Below are positions 48,473-61,500 of a stretch of DNA of 64,000 nucleotides, piece by piece; position 1 is the stretch's first letter; each line of letters opens with the position of its first letter. The notes under the pieces are model-generated. The model was not told the DNA's origin and searched no databases. It was given only the letters and a program-made list of their open reading frames with translations. Source of the DNA: Hymenolepis diminuta (taxonomy: Eukaryota; Platyhelminthes; Cestoda; Cyclophyllidea; Hymenolepididae); NCBI GenBank assembly GCA_900708905.1, contig CAADRB010000009.1:62001-126000 (forward strand), in the 5' to 3' direction. Position numbers and translations under genes: made by a program.

Positions 48473-50338
48473 TCAATGTTTCCATTGCTATATTTTCAAT
48501 CATGACCGCATTTCAAGCATATTACTTTGAACTTGCATTAATTAGGACTCCTGTCTTGAAAACTTTATAAAAATTTTCCTCTATTTAGTTAAGAAAAGTT
48601 ATCTGAGATAACTGTTGAAAACTGTCATCATATTTTACATTCCTCGCCCTCGCTGCCAACTTCTTGTGCTTCAATGATTAGACTCTGGTTGGCCATATTT
48701 GATAGCTATTGCGCACTAATTGAAGAAGGTGGAGAATTCGTATTAATTTACCGCCTTTAACTCTCCAAAATGTTTTTTAAGGATAATAAACTTTTTATTT
48801 ACAACAATAATAAAAATCGCCGTCCTCATTTTTTATCGATTCAGGTCGATTTCTTTATTACCATTCAAATCTTTAAGGCAATCTTCATAGAATCCTGACA
48901 TCAATAAAACAGTAGAAACGGCTACCATTGCAATCGTGTCTTATATAATTTTGCGAAGCAAGTCACTAAGTAAGTGAGGAATATGGGGCAGCTTACATCA
49001 ATGTAGCAATAAAAATGGCCATTTCTACACACTATCACGGAACTTGTGATTTTCAACAGTTTGAACACATTATCACCTGAATTATTTAGCAGTCTGGAGG
49101 TAGTATTTTGCGCCTCACGTAGAACCGGTGTTCTTAGGGAGGACCTATTGAATTAAACATGCAGATTCTTGAGAAGAGGAGATTTACGGCTGGATTAATT
49201 GACCTAACTGATCCGTACCACTGCTGTTTGTGAAATTCTGATTCCTTTTGTGGTCATACTGAGGCTTCTCCTGGACATACATCGCTCTCGACAGTCTACA
49301 TATATCTCGGTTGAACTGGCCCATATTAGCTTTGCTCAAAAAATGAGGTTTCATTGACACGTAGCCGTGGAAAGTTAAGAGGGAATTTCCAAAGACTTTC
49401 GGATTAATCAATGTTTTGAACAAAATCTGCATTGAATATGCAGCATGGAATGACGCCGGTTGTGAATATATTTATTATTTATTACTAACCGAGATGTTTT
49501 TATAGATTTCAAAGTTTTTTTAGCGATGAATCTGATACCAAATTTGCGAAATCTATTGAACAATTGCTATACTGAGTCCTTAATTTTTTCCAAAATTAAT
49601 AAATCTTATTACAATACACTGAAAAATTTGAATCAACGAAACCCATATTTCTCAATTAACCACGTTTGAAGATCTGAATTCTGAATAAATTTGCAATTTT
49701 CTTGCCGAACTATGGCAATACTCCATTTAATATTGCTGAAAGTGCAATATGTACTTTATGCTAATAATATACAAGTATTACTCAGTGTAATTTCATTCAA
49801 AGCGTATTATTTTGCATATAGTTTAATGAAACTTCACATGCGAATAATAGAATTGTATTACTTTATATCTGTTTGCGAATTATTCTAGAAAAGGAAAGAT
49901 TCGCAGAAATGAACCCGAATTTGTGTCTCAAAATTAATGGGGACGTAATAACTATTCTCAGAACTATTATAGAAGCTTTAACTCTTTTTGGGGCCGCTTT
50001 AATTTAAAAGTAGAAAATATAAAACTTTCCTGCTCTTCATTTGGAATGCTTCGTATAATCTCATTCAAATTATTACTATTATCGGAAATATATACTGTTA
50101 TAACGTAACAAAATAGAAGTTCCAATAGCAATCTCGTAGAGCAAACCAATTTAGAAAATTCAGTAATATAGCAAACTGACACAGAAGCCAATAACTCACT
50201 GCTGAACACGGCACATTATGGTAAACACGTTTGAACTAACGAAACTCAATCTCAATCGATATCGGCATAAGCAAATAGGCACAATTACAAAATGTTTTTA
50301 TCAGTGGGAAATTAAGAAGGAAATTATATTTTAATTAT

Positions 50339-50382
50339 AGAAGAAATATTTAGAGTGGAGGAAAATAATTATTATTTCTTCT
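50339..50382. repeat. Small palindromic element, copy 2
   Basis: AGAAGAAATA...TATTTCTTCT forms a perfect 10-bp stem. It is the partner of the element at 17226-17268, sharing both arms and part of the loop (AAATAATT). Confidence 0.5.
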
Positions 50383-50916
50383 AGAGTTTTTGAAAGTGAA
50401 TGGCGCCAGATGTATGTAATTATATTTAGTCCGTATCCCAGATTCTCGTATTAAATAGATGATGCGAAATAGAGATTAAGAAATAAAATAATTGCTTAAA
50501 AAGGATTCAAAGCACATCACGTATAATTAAGTCGATGGCTAAATCTAATTTAACTTTTGTCAGGATGTTTGGATGGACTCTTTCAAACCGTAATATATAT
50601 ATATTTGTATATATGAATATATATTCCTATATTCTTTTAGGAAAAATGAAATATTCCTATTTTTAAGTGTTTTAGTTTGTTTTAATGCTTATGCCATGAT
50701 TGGCCGTTACATTTAGTATTTATAACAGGTTTCTTGCTATGAAGTAGGTTGTTTTGTAATGCTGGTCGGTCCGTGTAGTGCGTTGACATTGTTTTGGGCG
50801 TTGCTTTATTTCGGTTCTCACTACTTTCACATTTTAATGCTATTAGGTCATTTATGTGTTTTCTCCCTGATTCGATACAGTCGTTTGTAACTTGCCTTTC
50901 TTTTTATCTCCTTTAG

Positions 50917-51853
50917 TCCATCGTGGACTCCTCAGCCCAGCAATGCCAGCATCGGTGGCATTCTCAGCAATAATCCCCCGGGATCAGTTGAGCAAATGCA
51001 GCCAACCCCAATTAATCTCGTCAATGTTATGCAAAGTTATGTCACACCTGCCAGTGCTCATACAAACAATCGAACGCCCTACACTCCAAATACTCCTGGT
51101 ACTCCTTTCATTGATCGTGATGGAATCATTCCACAACCGCAGTTACAGTAAGTTTAGCTCATTTTGCATGGTTTGTGTCGTGCAATTAATATTTTTTTTC
51201 GCCATTAGGAACATTGTGTGCACGGTAAATCTCGGGATAAAATTGGATCTTGTCAAGATAGCTCGAAGTGCTCGTAATGCCGAGTATAATCCAAAGCGTT
51301 TTGCCGCTGTCATTATGAGAATTCGAGAGCCTCGGACGACAGCTCTCATTTTCTCTTCCGGAAAAATGGTATGTACCGGGGCCAAAAGTGAAGAGCAAGC
51401 ACGTCAAGCTGCTAGGAAATATGCACGAATTATTCAAAAACTTGGATTCAACGCTAGTTTCAAGGGGTTTACAATCCAGAACATGGTTGGTTCTTGTGAT
51501 GTGCGTTTTCACATTCGCTTAGAAGGTCTAAATGCTGCTCAGAAGTTGTTCACGACGTAAGTTTTCTTCTGCCGTAATCACTCAAGTTTTCACGCTATTT
51601 AGTTCGTTTTTTGTTGTTTAGTTATGAACCAGAATTGTTTCCTGGTCTAGTTTATCGAATGCAAAAGCCCAAAATTGTCCTTTTGATCTTCGTATCGGGA
51701 AAAATTGTGCTGACTGGTGCCAAGGTTCGGGAACAGATTTATCAGGCTTTCAATAACATCTTTCCCATCTTGAAGAATTTTATGAAATTAGATACGGAGA
51801 AACAGCAACAGCAGTCACAGCATCATCAGTTAGCACCGACCCTCACAAATTGA
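50917..51853 (+). CDS. TBP: TATA-box-binding protein, lacking first exon
   Basis: Core promoter recognition factor used by all three nuclear RNA polymerases. Exons 50917-51147, 51209-51556 and 51622-51853 (stop TGA) give at least 269 aa. The first is the Pro/Thr/Asn-rich N-terminal region ([14 protein letters not shown]). The second and third encode the conserved saddle: [69 protein letters not shown] and [16 protein letters not shown]. The first exon shown begins in phase 1 after an acceptor (cctttag) without an in-frame ATG ahead of it, so the initiator exon is upstream and was not found. Unusually, the protein continues about 20 residues beyond the normal end of the fold (after PILKNF), with a QQQQSQHHQ stretch. 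The core is true TBP and not a divergent TBP-related factor, judging by its near-complete match to animal TBP motifs. Confidence 0.95.
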
Positions 51854-53476
51854 GTAGCCTTTCATTCCTCCTCAGTCCCTCTGCCCTTGTGTATACAACT
51901 CTCACTCTCAGAAGATGACTGTCACCGCCATAACTTTCCAAGATTGTTTTTCTCTTTTTCTACTGCGCTTATTTACATATCTTGCTATGAATTAGAATAT
52001 ATATACGGTATTTTGTAAAATCTCTTATTTATCATGTTCATGTTTTAGTTGAAGGTAGTCGGGTTGTATGAATGATAGTGTGGTATACTCTTCTAATGAT
52101 TTGATGGTGTGCACCGATGGTACAACTGTTAGAAGTCCATTTATGTGGAGAGATTGAAATGACCATCTACAATGAAGCGAGTTTCCAACTTAGAGGTGTT
52201 CTTTCTATTCAGAACGGGCGTGGCCTCAAGAACCACCGGGCGCCTTACCTCTCCCATTCAGTGGGGATCCTTTTTGCACTAAATTACTATTGGAAAAAAA
52301 GTGTACCTGGGCTTCCTTCTCTGCTGTGCTTATTTCCATCTCTTTCGGAACTCGTATTAGTTTTTATTTATTTTTAACATGTAGTTCATTGCTTATCCGA
52401 TTATTTGCATGCCGGTCTTGTTTGACTATGCAAGTTTGGGGCTCAGTGTCTTAATCATACAAGACGCCCTTCGTGGCTCATTATGTTACTGTTCTGTCAA
52501 GAATGACAAATGCGGTAGTGTTCTTGAACATTTAATGACATGGTTTCAAAACGAACTTGTAACTATCTTGTACTGGTTTAGGAAGTAATTTTAGGGGAGT
52601 GTTATGTGGTTATTTGACATAAACGTAGCGTTTAGGTGCTGTTTTTAGTCATATAAGCATAAAAAACTATGTAGGATGTGGTATTCGAGCTATCAATGTT
52701 GTGTTACACGATAAACTCCCTTTGGGGTGCGGTATCGTCAAGTGTACGGCTATAATTGACAACAGAAAACTGAACTAGTACAAACGTGTCCTCTCTGGGG
52801 TCCTCCAGGGTTTATTACGTAGCTACTTAAGGTACAATAGAAATTTGAGCAATAGTTCACACCTTCATTCAGTTACTTCTCTTGCCCAATCATACGTGGA
52901 CATCAGACTCGTAACCTCCGGTATGGCTGACGTGCATGTGGACTGGTACGGAAATGGCGAACAAGAGTTAAAAAAGATTACATAGAATAGAACTCTGTAA
53001 TTGGCGTATTATAAAATAAGGTATTTGCAATTACGTTGGATACGTTGATGGTGGCGTAATCTAGGTCTTGATAAACTGAGCAATGATCTGATAGTTGTAA
53101 TTAGCTAAATATGGTACTTTTAGTGGGTTTATGCATCTAACTATCTTTGTTTTTTAATCATTTCAGTCATTGGATACGTACCTGTGACGTAATAACATCA
53201 GATTTAGCTGACGAACACGTTTCTTATGGCTAAAGGTTACAAATGAGGGATGCATAAGGGTTAAATTCTGTCAATTTCAATTTACCTTATCCTCATCATT
53301 GATTTGGACTTTTTAAATATGTATGAAGCTAGTCTAATTGTGCAACAATGTTCAAAATCTGCAGTAGGTAGGTTGAGTTAATTAATGAATGGGCGCTAAC
53401 GTTTATATTCTTTTACAAAAAATGGAACTGTTAATAAAACGCGCGTGTATGTGCGTGTAAAACAAGAGAAATCACA
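51854..53476. other. Convergent 3' ends of TBP and the DHHC gene
   Basis: 1.6 kb between the TBP stop and the palmitoyltransferase stop, probably largely 3'UTR at both ends. One open frame (52117-52377, plus) has no recognisable feature. No clear AATAAA was found directly behind either stop. Confidence 0.45.
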
Positions 53477-56400
53477 TCAAACAACAAATGGATATTCTTT
53501 ATCAACTGCTCCACGTTTTCTAAAAAGCTCCCGTTCCGTTACATAGTAATGTGGGCAGAAGAATTCCACAATATTGCTCCAACAGCCCTTATTAAAAGGG
53601 TTCTTAAAGCCCGTTTTCGCATTTCCAAAGTACTCGTATCGCCTCCAATTTGCAAGTTCATTCGTAGTCAAGTTGAAAACAGCATTCATAATCTAAAAAC
53701 AGATTAGAAAAAGGTTAACAAAAGTAATTAAACAAATATGTTCTACTTCAGTAATCCTATTCTTAACCTACGTTTAATTGTCGCTTTAATTCACCTAACT
53801 CCCTCTGTCTTTTATCTTTATTTATCGATTTTCGCATGTTATCTAGCACAAGCATTTTTAGTTTTAATCCACTATTTAGTCACTTTTTAATTTACTTGTA
53901 ACAAGGCATCTGTCTCCTTTCCATTCTCTCCTAATATCAATATTCTGCTCCTGTCTTTTTCCTACCTTATGCTGGTGAAGTTCTTAAAAGCTTAATTAGA
54001 TTTCTAGGTGTCAAGTTTGTGGTTTATAAGCTGGAACTTTCTTACCGTCATGATGAAGGCGTTTAGAGCGAATGCACATCCAATGGAGAGAAGAAATAGG
54101 GTTGAAATTTCCCAGAAACTTGTTGACGGAGAATAATACCAGTACTTAATAATTAACCATCCAATCCAAATGCTCACTACTGATACGGATATGCTGGTGA
54201 AAAGAAACCACACTCTACAAAGAATGCAGACATAAATCGAAGTATATAAGATTTATAAAAAAGGCTGAAAATTACGCAATTTTGAGCTTATTAGCTATGG
54301 AACTGACGTCTCGTCTGTGCTCTCCTAATACAAGTATTTGTGAAAAATTCACCGATAATTGTCTATCGTATTTTAGCAAAATTCTTAAAATCTTGGAGAG
54401 CAATAGCCTAGAAAGGCTTCTATCTCCTTCTTTAGTGACAGAATCCAAAATGAAATTGCTAATTTGTTGATCGCCTTTGTCTGGTACAATTTTTGTGACC
54501 TGGTTTAGAGTCTTTAAAACTGAATTGCATCGATAAGAGCCTTAGTTGGCTATGGAAGAACCTGAGATTAAGCAAATCCAATAGTGTATACCCCATCTCA
54601 AGAAGTATATAAACCATCCATTCGCTTAGGGGATTAACTTTTTTGGCTCAGCTACACAACATCTCCGTTTCATTTCAAGTAGATCCTCATTTTTCTCGAC
54701 AACTTTAACCCTGTCTTCCCTCCATTTTGTTGCAGGATGAAGACCGTAATAAGTTTGAAGAGTGACAGTTTAGAGAGACTTTCAAAAGTTAGACTATTGT
54801 AAGCTACTTCCCACATCTTTGTTCACTGGAAAATAAACCCAATAAATGGAACATTGTATTTAGAGTGGCAGAGGACGATTATTACCAGGAATTTTATTAA
54901 AGTGAATTTCAACTATAATGTAACTCGCTTGCAGTTATGAAGCTATTTTTTATTGTCAAATTCCTAGTACTAAATTCACTAAATTAACGTGACTAATTTC
55001 ACTTTTAGGCATCACAGGATTTGATATAATTTTACAGACGGTATGCGTGTCAATAATGGATTGTCAGTCTAACAAGAACCAAACTAATTAGTTCCAGAAG
55101 ATCTGAGAACAAGGCATCATCCAATTTTTGATTGACGTTCCATGCAGGAGAAAACGACTTCATTTATCCAAGTAAAAATTTTAGTCAATTAATTATAATG
55201 TCTCTCCGGTCGCCTCCTTGCTGTTCTACCTATTAGAGTACCTTGATTTATATAAACGAATACGAAGCTAAAGGACAATATAGCTTCTTCACCGTTATAA
55301 CACTCAGTTACTGGAAGCAATCAAAAGATGAATATGTTTATTCGAATGACAAACAAATACATTTACCATGGCCTTAAAAAGTTTCAAAAGTCATTTTCAG
55401 AAATATTACTCACACACTGATTTTTTTAATATCGCTTATTTTTCTATCTGATTGTCAAATCAATTAAAAGTAAACACAAAAAATAATTACATATTTACCG
55501 ATTATCCTGACCAACACAGTTATCTGTAACAGGACAATGGTGATCCATCACACGAACACATCGATTACATAAACTGCAATGTTTCGCCCGAATAGGCTTA
55601 ACACAGCCACATGTATGACACAGACTATTTAAACGTCGCTTGAGTACACGAATTGAACGTCTCAGCGCTTTCACTTCCAAAGGCAGTATTTCCTTCTGAG
55701 ACTCTCCTGCTATGGAGTCAATAGAAAGTAGAGAGGTACGATTCCGAAGCCTTCGACATTCACCGAACAACTACACATTGAACTGCAGTTTTAGTTATAC
55801 GATCAATCAAGATAGGTACCAGATATTGAGTTCAGGCTTACTTCATGCATTTCTTCCTCATATTCAACTGTGTTTGTTGGAAGATAGCCGGGATTCTTGC
55901 AAACCTCAACAAAGAAACTGGTCCAAAGAAATAGGTTTAAGCAAATGAAAACTGTCGTCTCATTGTAAGTTAAAGCCACCGAACTTGATGAAATCTGGAA
56001 AATAAGCGACCAGAAAGGGCTTATTATGAAATGATAAACGTGAAATTCTTGATTGCAATATAACTTGGTGAACAAAGCTAAACTGTGTTTCATTCCGCAA
56101 TAAAGGTCAAAGTTAAAAGCCGCGGATGCGAAATCCATATCCAACTATTTGAATGATCAAATTTACTGATGACTGAGAGAATGTCAGAAACTCATGCATG
56201 CTTACATTACCAATAACTCGGAAGAAAACTCATACAACCGAGAGGGTTTGGATTGAAACGGTGGGAACAGCCATTATCTAACTTAAGAAGTATCAACACC
56301 TTTTTCAAGAAAACTTAAACAGATGTTATAGCCAACGTATAAAATTGGAGCTGTCTTAACAAATAAAAAATTGTCTGACCTAAACAAATATTGCATATTT

Positions 56401-57762
56401 CTTTTTAAAAATACATAGATGTCAAAAATATAGAAACTGACCCGAAAAAATAAGTATGGGTAAAGCCAACCAAAGGATATGGCAATCATCCAGAAAAACA
56501 TCGCTCTTCGTCGACCAGGATAACCGCATATTGGATACCTTTATGATAAATAAATGGTGCTACTTAATAAAATCAGTAGACGAAATATTTAAAGGGGTCT
56601 GCGTAGGCATTACTGGAATTAATTTTTTTGTAAGAAGCAGAAACATGGGTGAATGGTGCATGTGCATTAAAAAGGTCACATTTTCGGTATGAAGTTGTCT
56701 GAAGTAAATAGTATGCAGACAAAAACTTACGACAATAGGGAAAACAAGCCTGGTTTGGTTGAATAGGTGACGTCTTTTCCTGCTTCATATAGTTCATATT
56801 GAAGCATTGATGCCAACTCAAAGTGACCAAGGTTACCAGCAACAAGCTCCGGAGTTTGGCCATCTTTATTGAGCAATGTAACATCGTATTCTCTTTTCGT
56901 TAAAACCGTGGCCAAACTGCCAAAATCGGATATTTTAAAATAAATGAAAGATGGATTCAATGCGGCTTTTAAAATAGTTGAAGCCGAGACCATATTAGAG
57001 TTTGCACAAGCAATGTGCAAAGGAGAATTTCTCTTCGAGTTCTGATATTCAATTGCGTTTGGACAAAAGCGAAGTAACAGACTGCACATATTCGGACCAC
57101 CTATGACAGTAAATTTTTATCAATATTCACAGTTATAAAATTAAGATTCAATTTTTATTTTACTAACCACGTTGAGCAGCATAGTGAAGAGGTAAGGAAC
57201 CATCAGAATCAGGAATATCTAACTTCGATCCACATAATATTAACATCGTGACCAATGAAGCATTGCTTGACTTGCAAGCTGTGGAATATTAAGTATTTTT
57301 TTAAAGTTAAATTAGAGTTAATCTTCCATTTGAATTATTAATGTGACCAACCAAGGTGAATTGGTGTTAAATTTATCTTGCTTTTCTCGTTAATATCTTT
57401 GCATCTATACAATAGTGTTGCAGCGGCCTCAAAACTCCCTGACTGACATGCGGAGAAAAACGGAGTTTGCCCAACAGCGTTAGGTAAATTTAAACTGGAA
57501 TTTAAAATATCTAGATAGGCGACAACTTTAAATGCATTTCCGAGGGCAGCATGATGCAATAATGTATCTTTAAATGCATCAGTTATGTTTAATAAATCGG
57601 GACTATTCTCTAAAATTTTCTTCAGCTTTTTAAGTTTTCTAAAAATAATAAATTTTCACAAACAAACCCTGATTGTGCGTCTTTAAATATGGGATTTAAA
57701 TATAAATCATTGTGGTTTCCACATTCACCTGCTAACTTATTTTTATCAAGAGATAGATACAT
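53477..57762 (-). CDS. Ankyrin-repeat DHHC palmitoyltransferase (ZDHHC17/HIP14 type)
   Basis: Golgi or vesicle membrane enzyme that S-palmitoylates proteins. Nine exons: 57668-57762, 57352-57638, 57168-57278, 56731-57100, 56442-56538, 55842-56144, 55499-55770, 54046-54214, 53477-53692. They total 1920 nt, 639 aa plus TGA (human ZDHHC17 632). The N-terminal part has ankyrin repeats ([59 protein letters not shown]). Membrane segments follow, then the zinc-finger-like CRD (C472, C475, H485, C486, C489, C492) with DHHC at 497-500. The C-terminus has a TTNE motif (577-580, the TTxE motif), then [15 protein letters not shown]. The usual CPWVxNCVG is CPVTDNCVG here, losing a highly conserved Trp. 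Exon 1 begins at the first ATG before the ankyrins; intron 1 is only 29 nt. The C472 finger has an extra Cys at 477. The ankyrin-DHHC-TTxE layout makes the family assignment strong. Confidence 0.92.
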
Positions 57763-58564
57763 TATCTGTTTCTGCGGAATTCACTCAAGGTCACTCAAAG
57801 TCTAAAACTAAAATAATTTATTGAACCTGAATTTTATTTAATATTTTTCATTTATATTATTGATTATAAAATTTCACTCTTATTATTTTGACTACATGTA
57901 AAATAAACTGGACTTCCTAAAGCGACTCTGCAATTGCTAACCCAATGAAATAGAGGCATGTTTATACCATACTGCTCTATTATGAACTTTTCAAAAGAAC
58001 AATTTTCTCGATCAGATTAATGGCTATTTCTCTCAAATACACTCATTCGAAAACATCTTCACTCATGATTTAAGGTAGAATTGATAACTTGGTTATTAGG
58101 TTTCGACATTTTAATTCTAAGAGAATCAAACTTGCCACGTTGGTAATTAATGGCATTAGATCTGGAGTGAGGTTAGCTTTGTGGAAAACGTAACACTCAT
58201 CTACATACGTTACTTCTCTCATCTAGCTACTTCCGACTCTGATAACAACACTTACTACCATATAAATTACCTAAAATCTTATGCCACGTTTTTCTCAACA
58301 TATCTAAATACAACCTCGGCACCGATAACAAATACGCAACCCTTGAAGCATAGCCCATAGCCGGACGCAGATTCACTAACTTTAATACTCCACCCTAACC
58401 CCGACAAACGAAAAGATCATATATAACATTCCACAGAAGACTTTATTTAACATGTATGCAATCCACAATTTACGTGTAAAATAATTCACACACGATACCT
58501 AATTACCAACGAAATGGTGAATAAGCTGCAAGCAGAAATATTCGTAAATTTCTCTTTCCTCCTC
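57763..58564. other. Spacer between the DHHC gene and MARS1
   Basis: About 0.8 kb separating two minus-strand genes. It must hold the promoter of the DHHC gene and the 3'UTR of the synthetase. AT-rich; a poly(A) signal for the synthetase is at 58442-58447. Nothing else stands out. Confidence 0.5.
58442..58447 (-). terminator. Poly(A) signal of MARS1
   Basis: AATAAA on the minus strand, about 120 nt after the stop codon at 58565-58567. Confidence 0.6.
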
Positions 58565-61500
58565 CTATGAGGACTCTCCATCGTACATCTTCTGCAAGCG
58601 CTGTACATCAGCTGTTTCAATCTTCTTGAAGAGGGGTTTAGGCTAAAATGGAATCGAAAAACACATTAAACTGAAATATTCAGTGTTAAGAGGTGAGATA
58701 ATGGAAATTGTTTTTTAGCACAAATCTTTGGCAGAAGAGTAAAACATTTGAGCCTCTGGTGAGAAACTCGTTTTCTGCCACTTACCTTTTGAAACGCGTT
58801 ACCTCATACCACTGACTTGGTAGACGTACATGCTGACCACTAAGCCGCCAGAGGAAAGGTGAAAAAGACTTACCTGACCAATTACATGACCCTCAGGTAA
58901 GAGACAGGGTAAGTTGCCACCGTTGGCGATGATTGGGGCAAGGGTTTGACGCTCTGGAGGTAGTTGACATTGAGAGAAGATCTCATCAGAGAATACCGGC
59001 ATGAAGGGACGCAGAAGAATACCCAAGAGAGCTGCGATGTTGCAACTCACACCACTCACTACTCCTGCTCGTTCACTAAATTAGTAAAAACAGGGATAAT
59101 GATTTGGTCTATTACGTGCTGTATATACCAACCATCGCACAATGAACTACTTAGATGAGGTCCTGAGTTCGAGTGCACAATCTGTTGAATTTGTTTACCA
59201 TTTTTAAAAAGATTAGATAGTTTTCAACCGTCCCAGTTTACCGAAAATTACGTTAGATCAAAACTTGTTAGGTTCCAAAACCACCTGAAATGCAGCTTAA
59301 CAAATCTGAAACGGTATACGATAAAGAGAGGGCTCCGAGGGTGTCGTTCAGTGAGTTGTGCTTGTGGCTGCCAAACAGCAAAATATGGGATTGGAAGGAG
59401 ATAATAAAATGCTATAGAAAAGACATAAAGGCCAAGAGCCTAATTTCAAAGAATTAAGCTAAGTCATCACCATTCTGACCTATCGCAATCTTCACCACAA
59501 AACAAGATAGAAAAGCAAGTTAGTGTAGAGAAAGTATGACAATCAAAGTGTAGGTAGAGTCAATAAGTGAGAAAAGAATGTAAAACTCAGATAATCAGAT
59601 AAATTCTCAGAGGCAGTGCAAGGATACAACAAACATGAAGTGGTAAAATCTGTCCAGAGAACTTCGTGGTTATTCAGGGCTTGTATCATTACAGCTGACT
59701 CAAGATGCACACTAGGACACCGTACTGAATAACAAACACCCCGTTCAGCATAAAACGTTTGTACGTACCGTTAACCTTAAATCAAGTCACAACTACTCAT
59801 TTAAGGCTACTATCAAAATCCAGACAAAAGGTAAAATAACCGTTGAGTATAACATATAACCTTTGTATTAAAAGTATAGATTTTTAAATAAGCATGGTGG
59901 AAGTCATGAGAGAAACTAAAGTCCCAGTAGTGCACCGTTTCATCTTTAGCGTGTTTGCATACACGTATAAATTCTTACTCCCTCAGCGTGGTCTAGAAAA
60001 TATCGGCTTCAGTCCTATAAAATGCACAAATATATATGCACATATTGTGCAAATTCCTCGTTAACCTTCTATTCAACTCACCCATATTAATCATATATTC
60101 AGAAGTACGTCTACACAGAAACAAAGTGTGAAAAGTTCAAAGTTTGATAGAGCATTCTTATCGCTCACAAATTTGGCCTTATTATTCATTCGTAATTCAT
60201 TCCTTACTTACCTATGCAACGTTCTATTCGCGCGGTCGTAAATACTAAGCGTCTCTAGTGGCCAAATGATGACTTCATTCTCTTCCCTTGAAAAACGTGG
60301 TAGCGGTAGGTAAATTCATAAAGACAGTACCACCAGTATTAGTGTCACATTCATTTTTTTGACTTTCTGCTCCATCTCTCGCTTCTTTATAATGCTACAA
60401 TAAGAGTTTAGCAGAGATAAAAAATGCAATGCAAAATTTCAAGTTAATAAAAACACTAAATGCGATAACTTGTCGAATCCTACACTTCACTAGAAGATGG
60501 TGAAGAACCTTTGGCAAAATACTACCGTAATTAAAAGGTATGTATAGACAAACTACGGTAAAGAAACTCACTGAAAAATTTTATGAAAGACAGGAGTCAA
60601 TTAAGACCTTTAATAAGCAATTTAAACAGTCGCTAAAAAAGACGAATACTTAACAATGGCTGAAAAATTAATATAGTCTCTAACTTTAGCTAAGCAATAA
60701 ACAAGAGTCAAAAGCAAACCATTATCCGCTTAAAAATATCTCCCTTCTACCTTAAAGTAAAGTTATTGATTTATGTATCCGCTCATTTGAGCATTAATAG
60801 CAGTAATAAGAACAGTACAATTAAAAGGTAATAAAGGTAAAAGACTGACATAGTGTCAGGAGACTTGTAGAGAACCCAGGGTTTTTGTGCCTGCAAATAT
60901 CCATTGCCAAGTCGAGAGATGCTCAAGACTGAACGAATTCCTTCTCTGAGGCGACAGCTCTCCATGTGGTCAATGTACTCAGCCAAAATGCCATTCACTC
61001 GGGCCAAGAGAGTTACATCATCCGGTTGCAGGTGTTTCATGCTCGGCACTATGGACTTGAAGAATTTGGTCACAAACATCAGAGGTCTGGAGAAAGATAA
61101 AAGAAAATGTTGCTTGTGTTATGTGGAAGTAATGTAAGCTAGCACAATCCTATTATCTTGGCTATTAGAAAAGAAAAATACTGCTAGTATATATCACCGA
61201 AGGACTTTTTAACTCTAAAGACGGTAGTTACGCCACCACCCAATCCTTCAATTTAGGTCAATTAAGGTATACGCTTTCTTGTCCTCTTAGACGAACTAGA
61301 ACAAAATATATATAATTAAAAAAATACGAATTAACGGAAATCTTCCTTCTTACCAAATAGATGAAGTGATAAGAAATAGGACATCTACATATTCAAGATG
61401 TACGAATGGCCAATCGAATCCAGAAGAACTCAATACTCTGACCTACAAGTTACTTATACATCTAATATTAACTGAAATACTATATTTAAGAGTAGCGGGC

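Larger units (their letters stand above)
46590..50916. other. AT-rich region between LTA4H copy B and TBP
   Basis: Divergent spacer of 4.3 kb, containing the copy B promoter region and intron or promoter sequence of TBP. Repeat copies lie at about 47715-47790 and 47945-48115, and a palindromic element at 50339-50382. Two minus-strand open frames (48185-48472 and 49184-49432) have protein-like but unrecognised sequences. The TBP first coding exon was not found here, although 50400-50880 is a reasonable place to look. A (TA)-rich microsatellite is at about 50593-50630. Confidence 0.45.

Noticed and set aside
49184..49432. 82-codon minus-strand ORF between repeats and TBP
   Set aside because: Composition is fairly protein-like, but there are no splice signals, no partner exons and no recognisable motif. 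Left unannotated as a gene.
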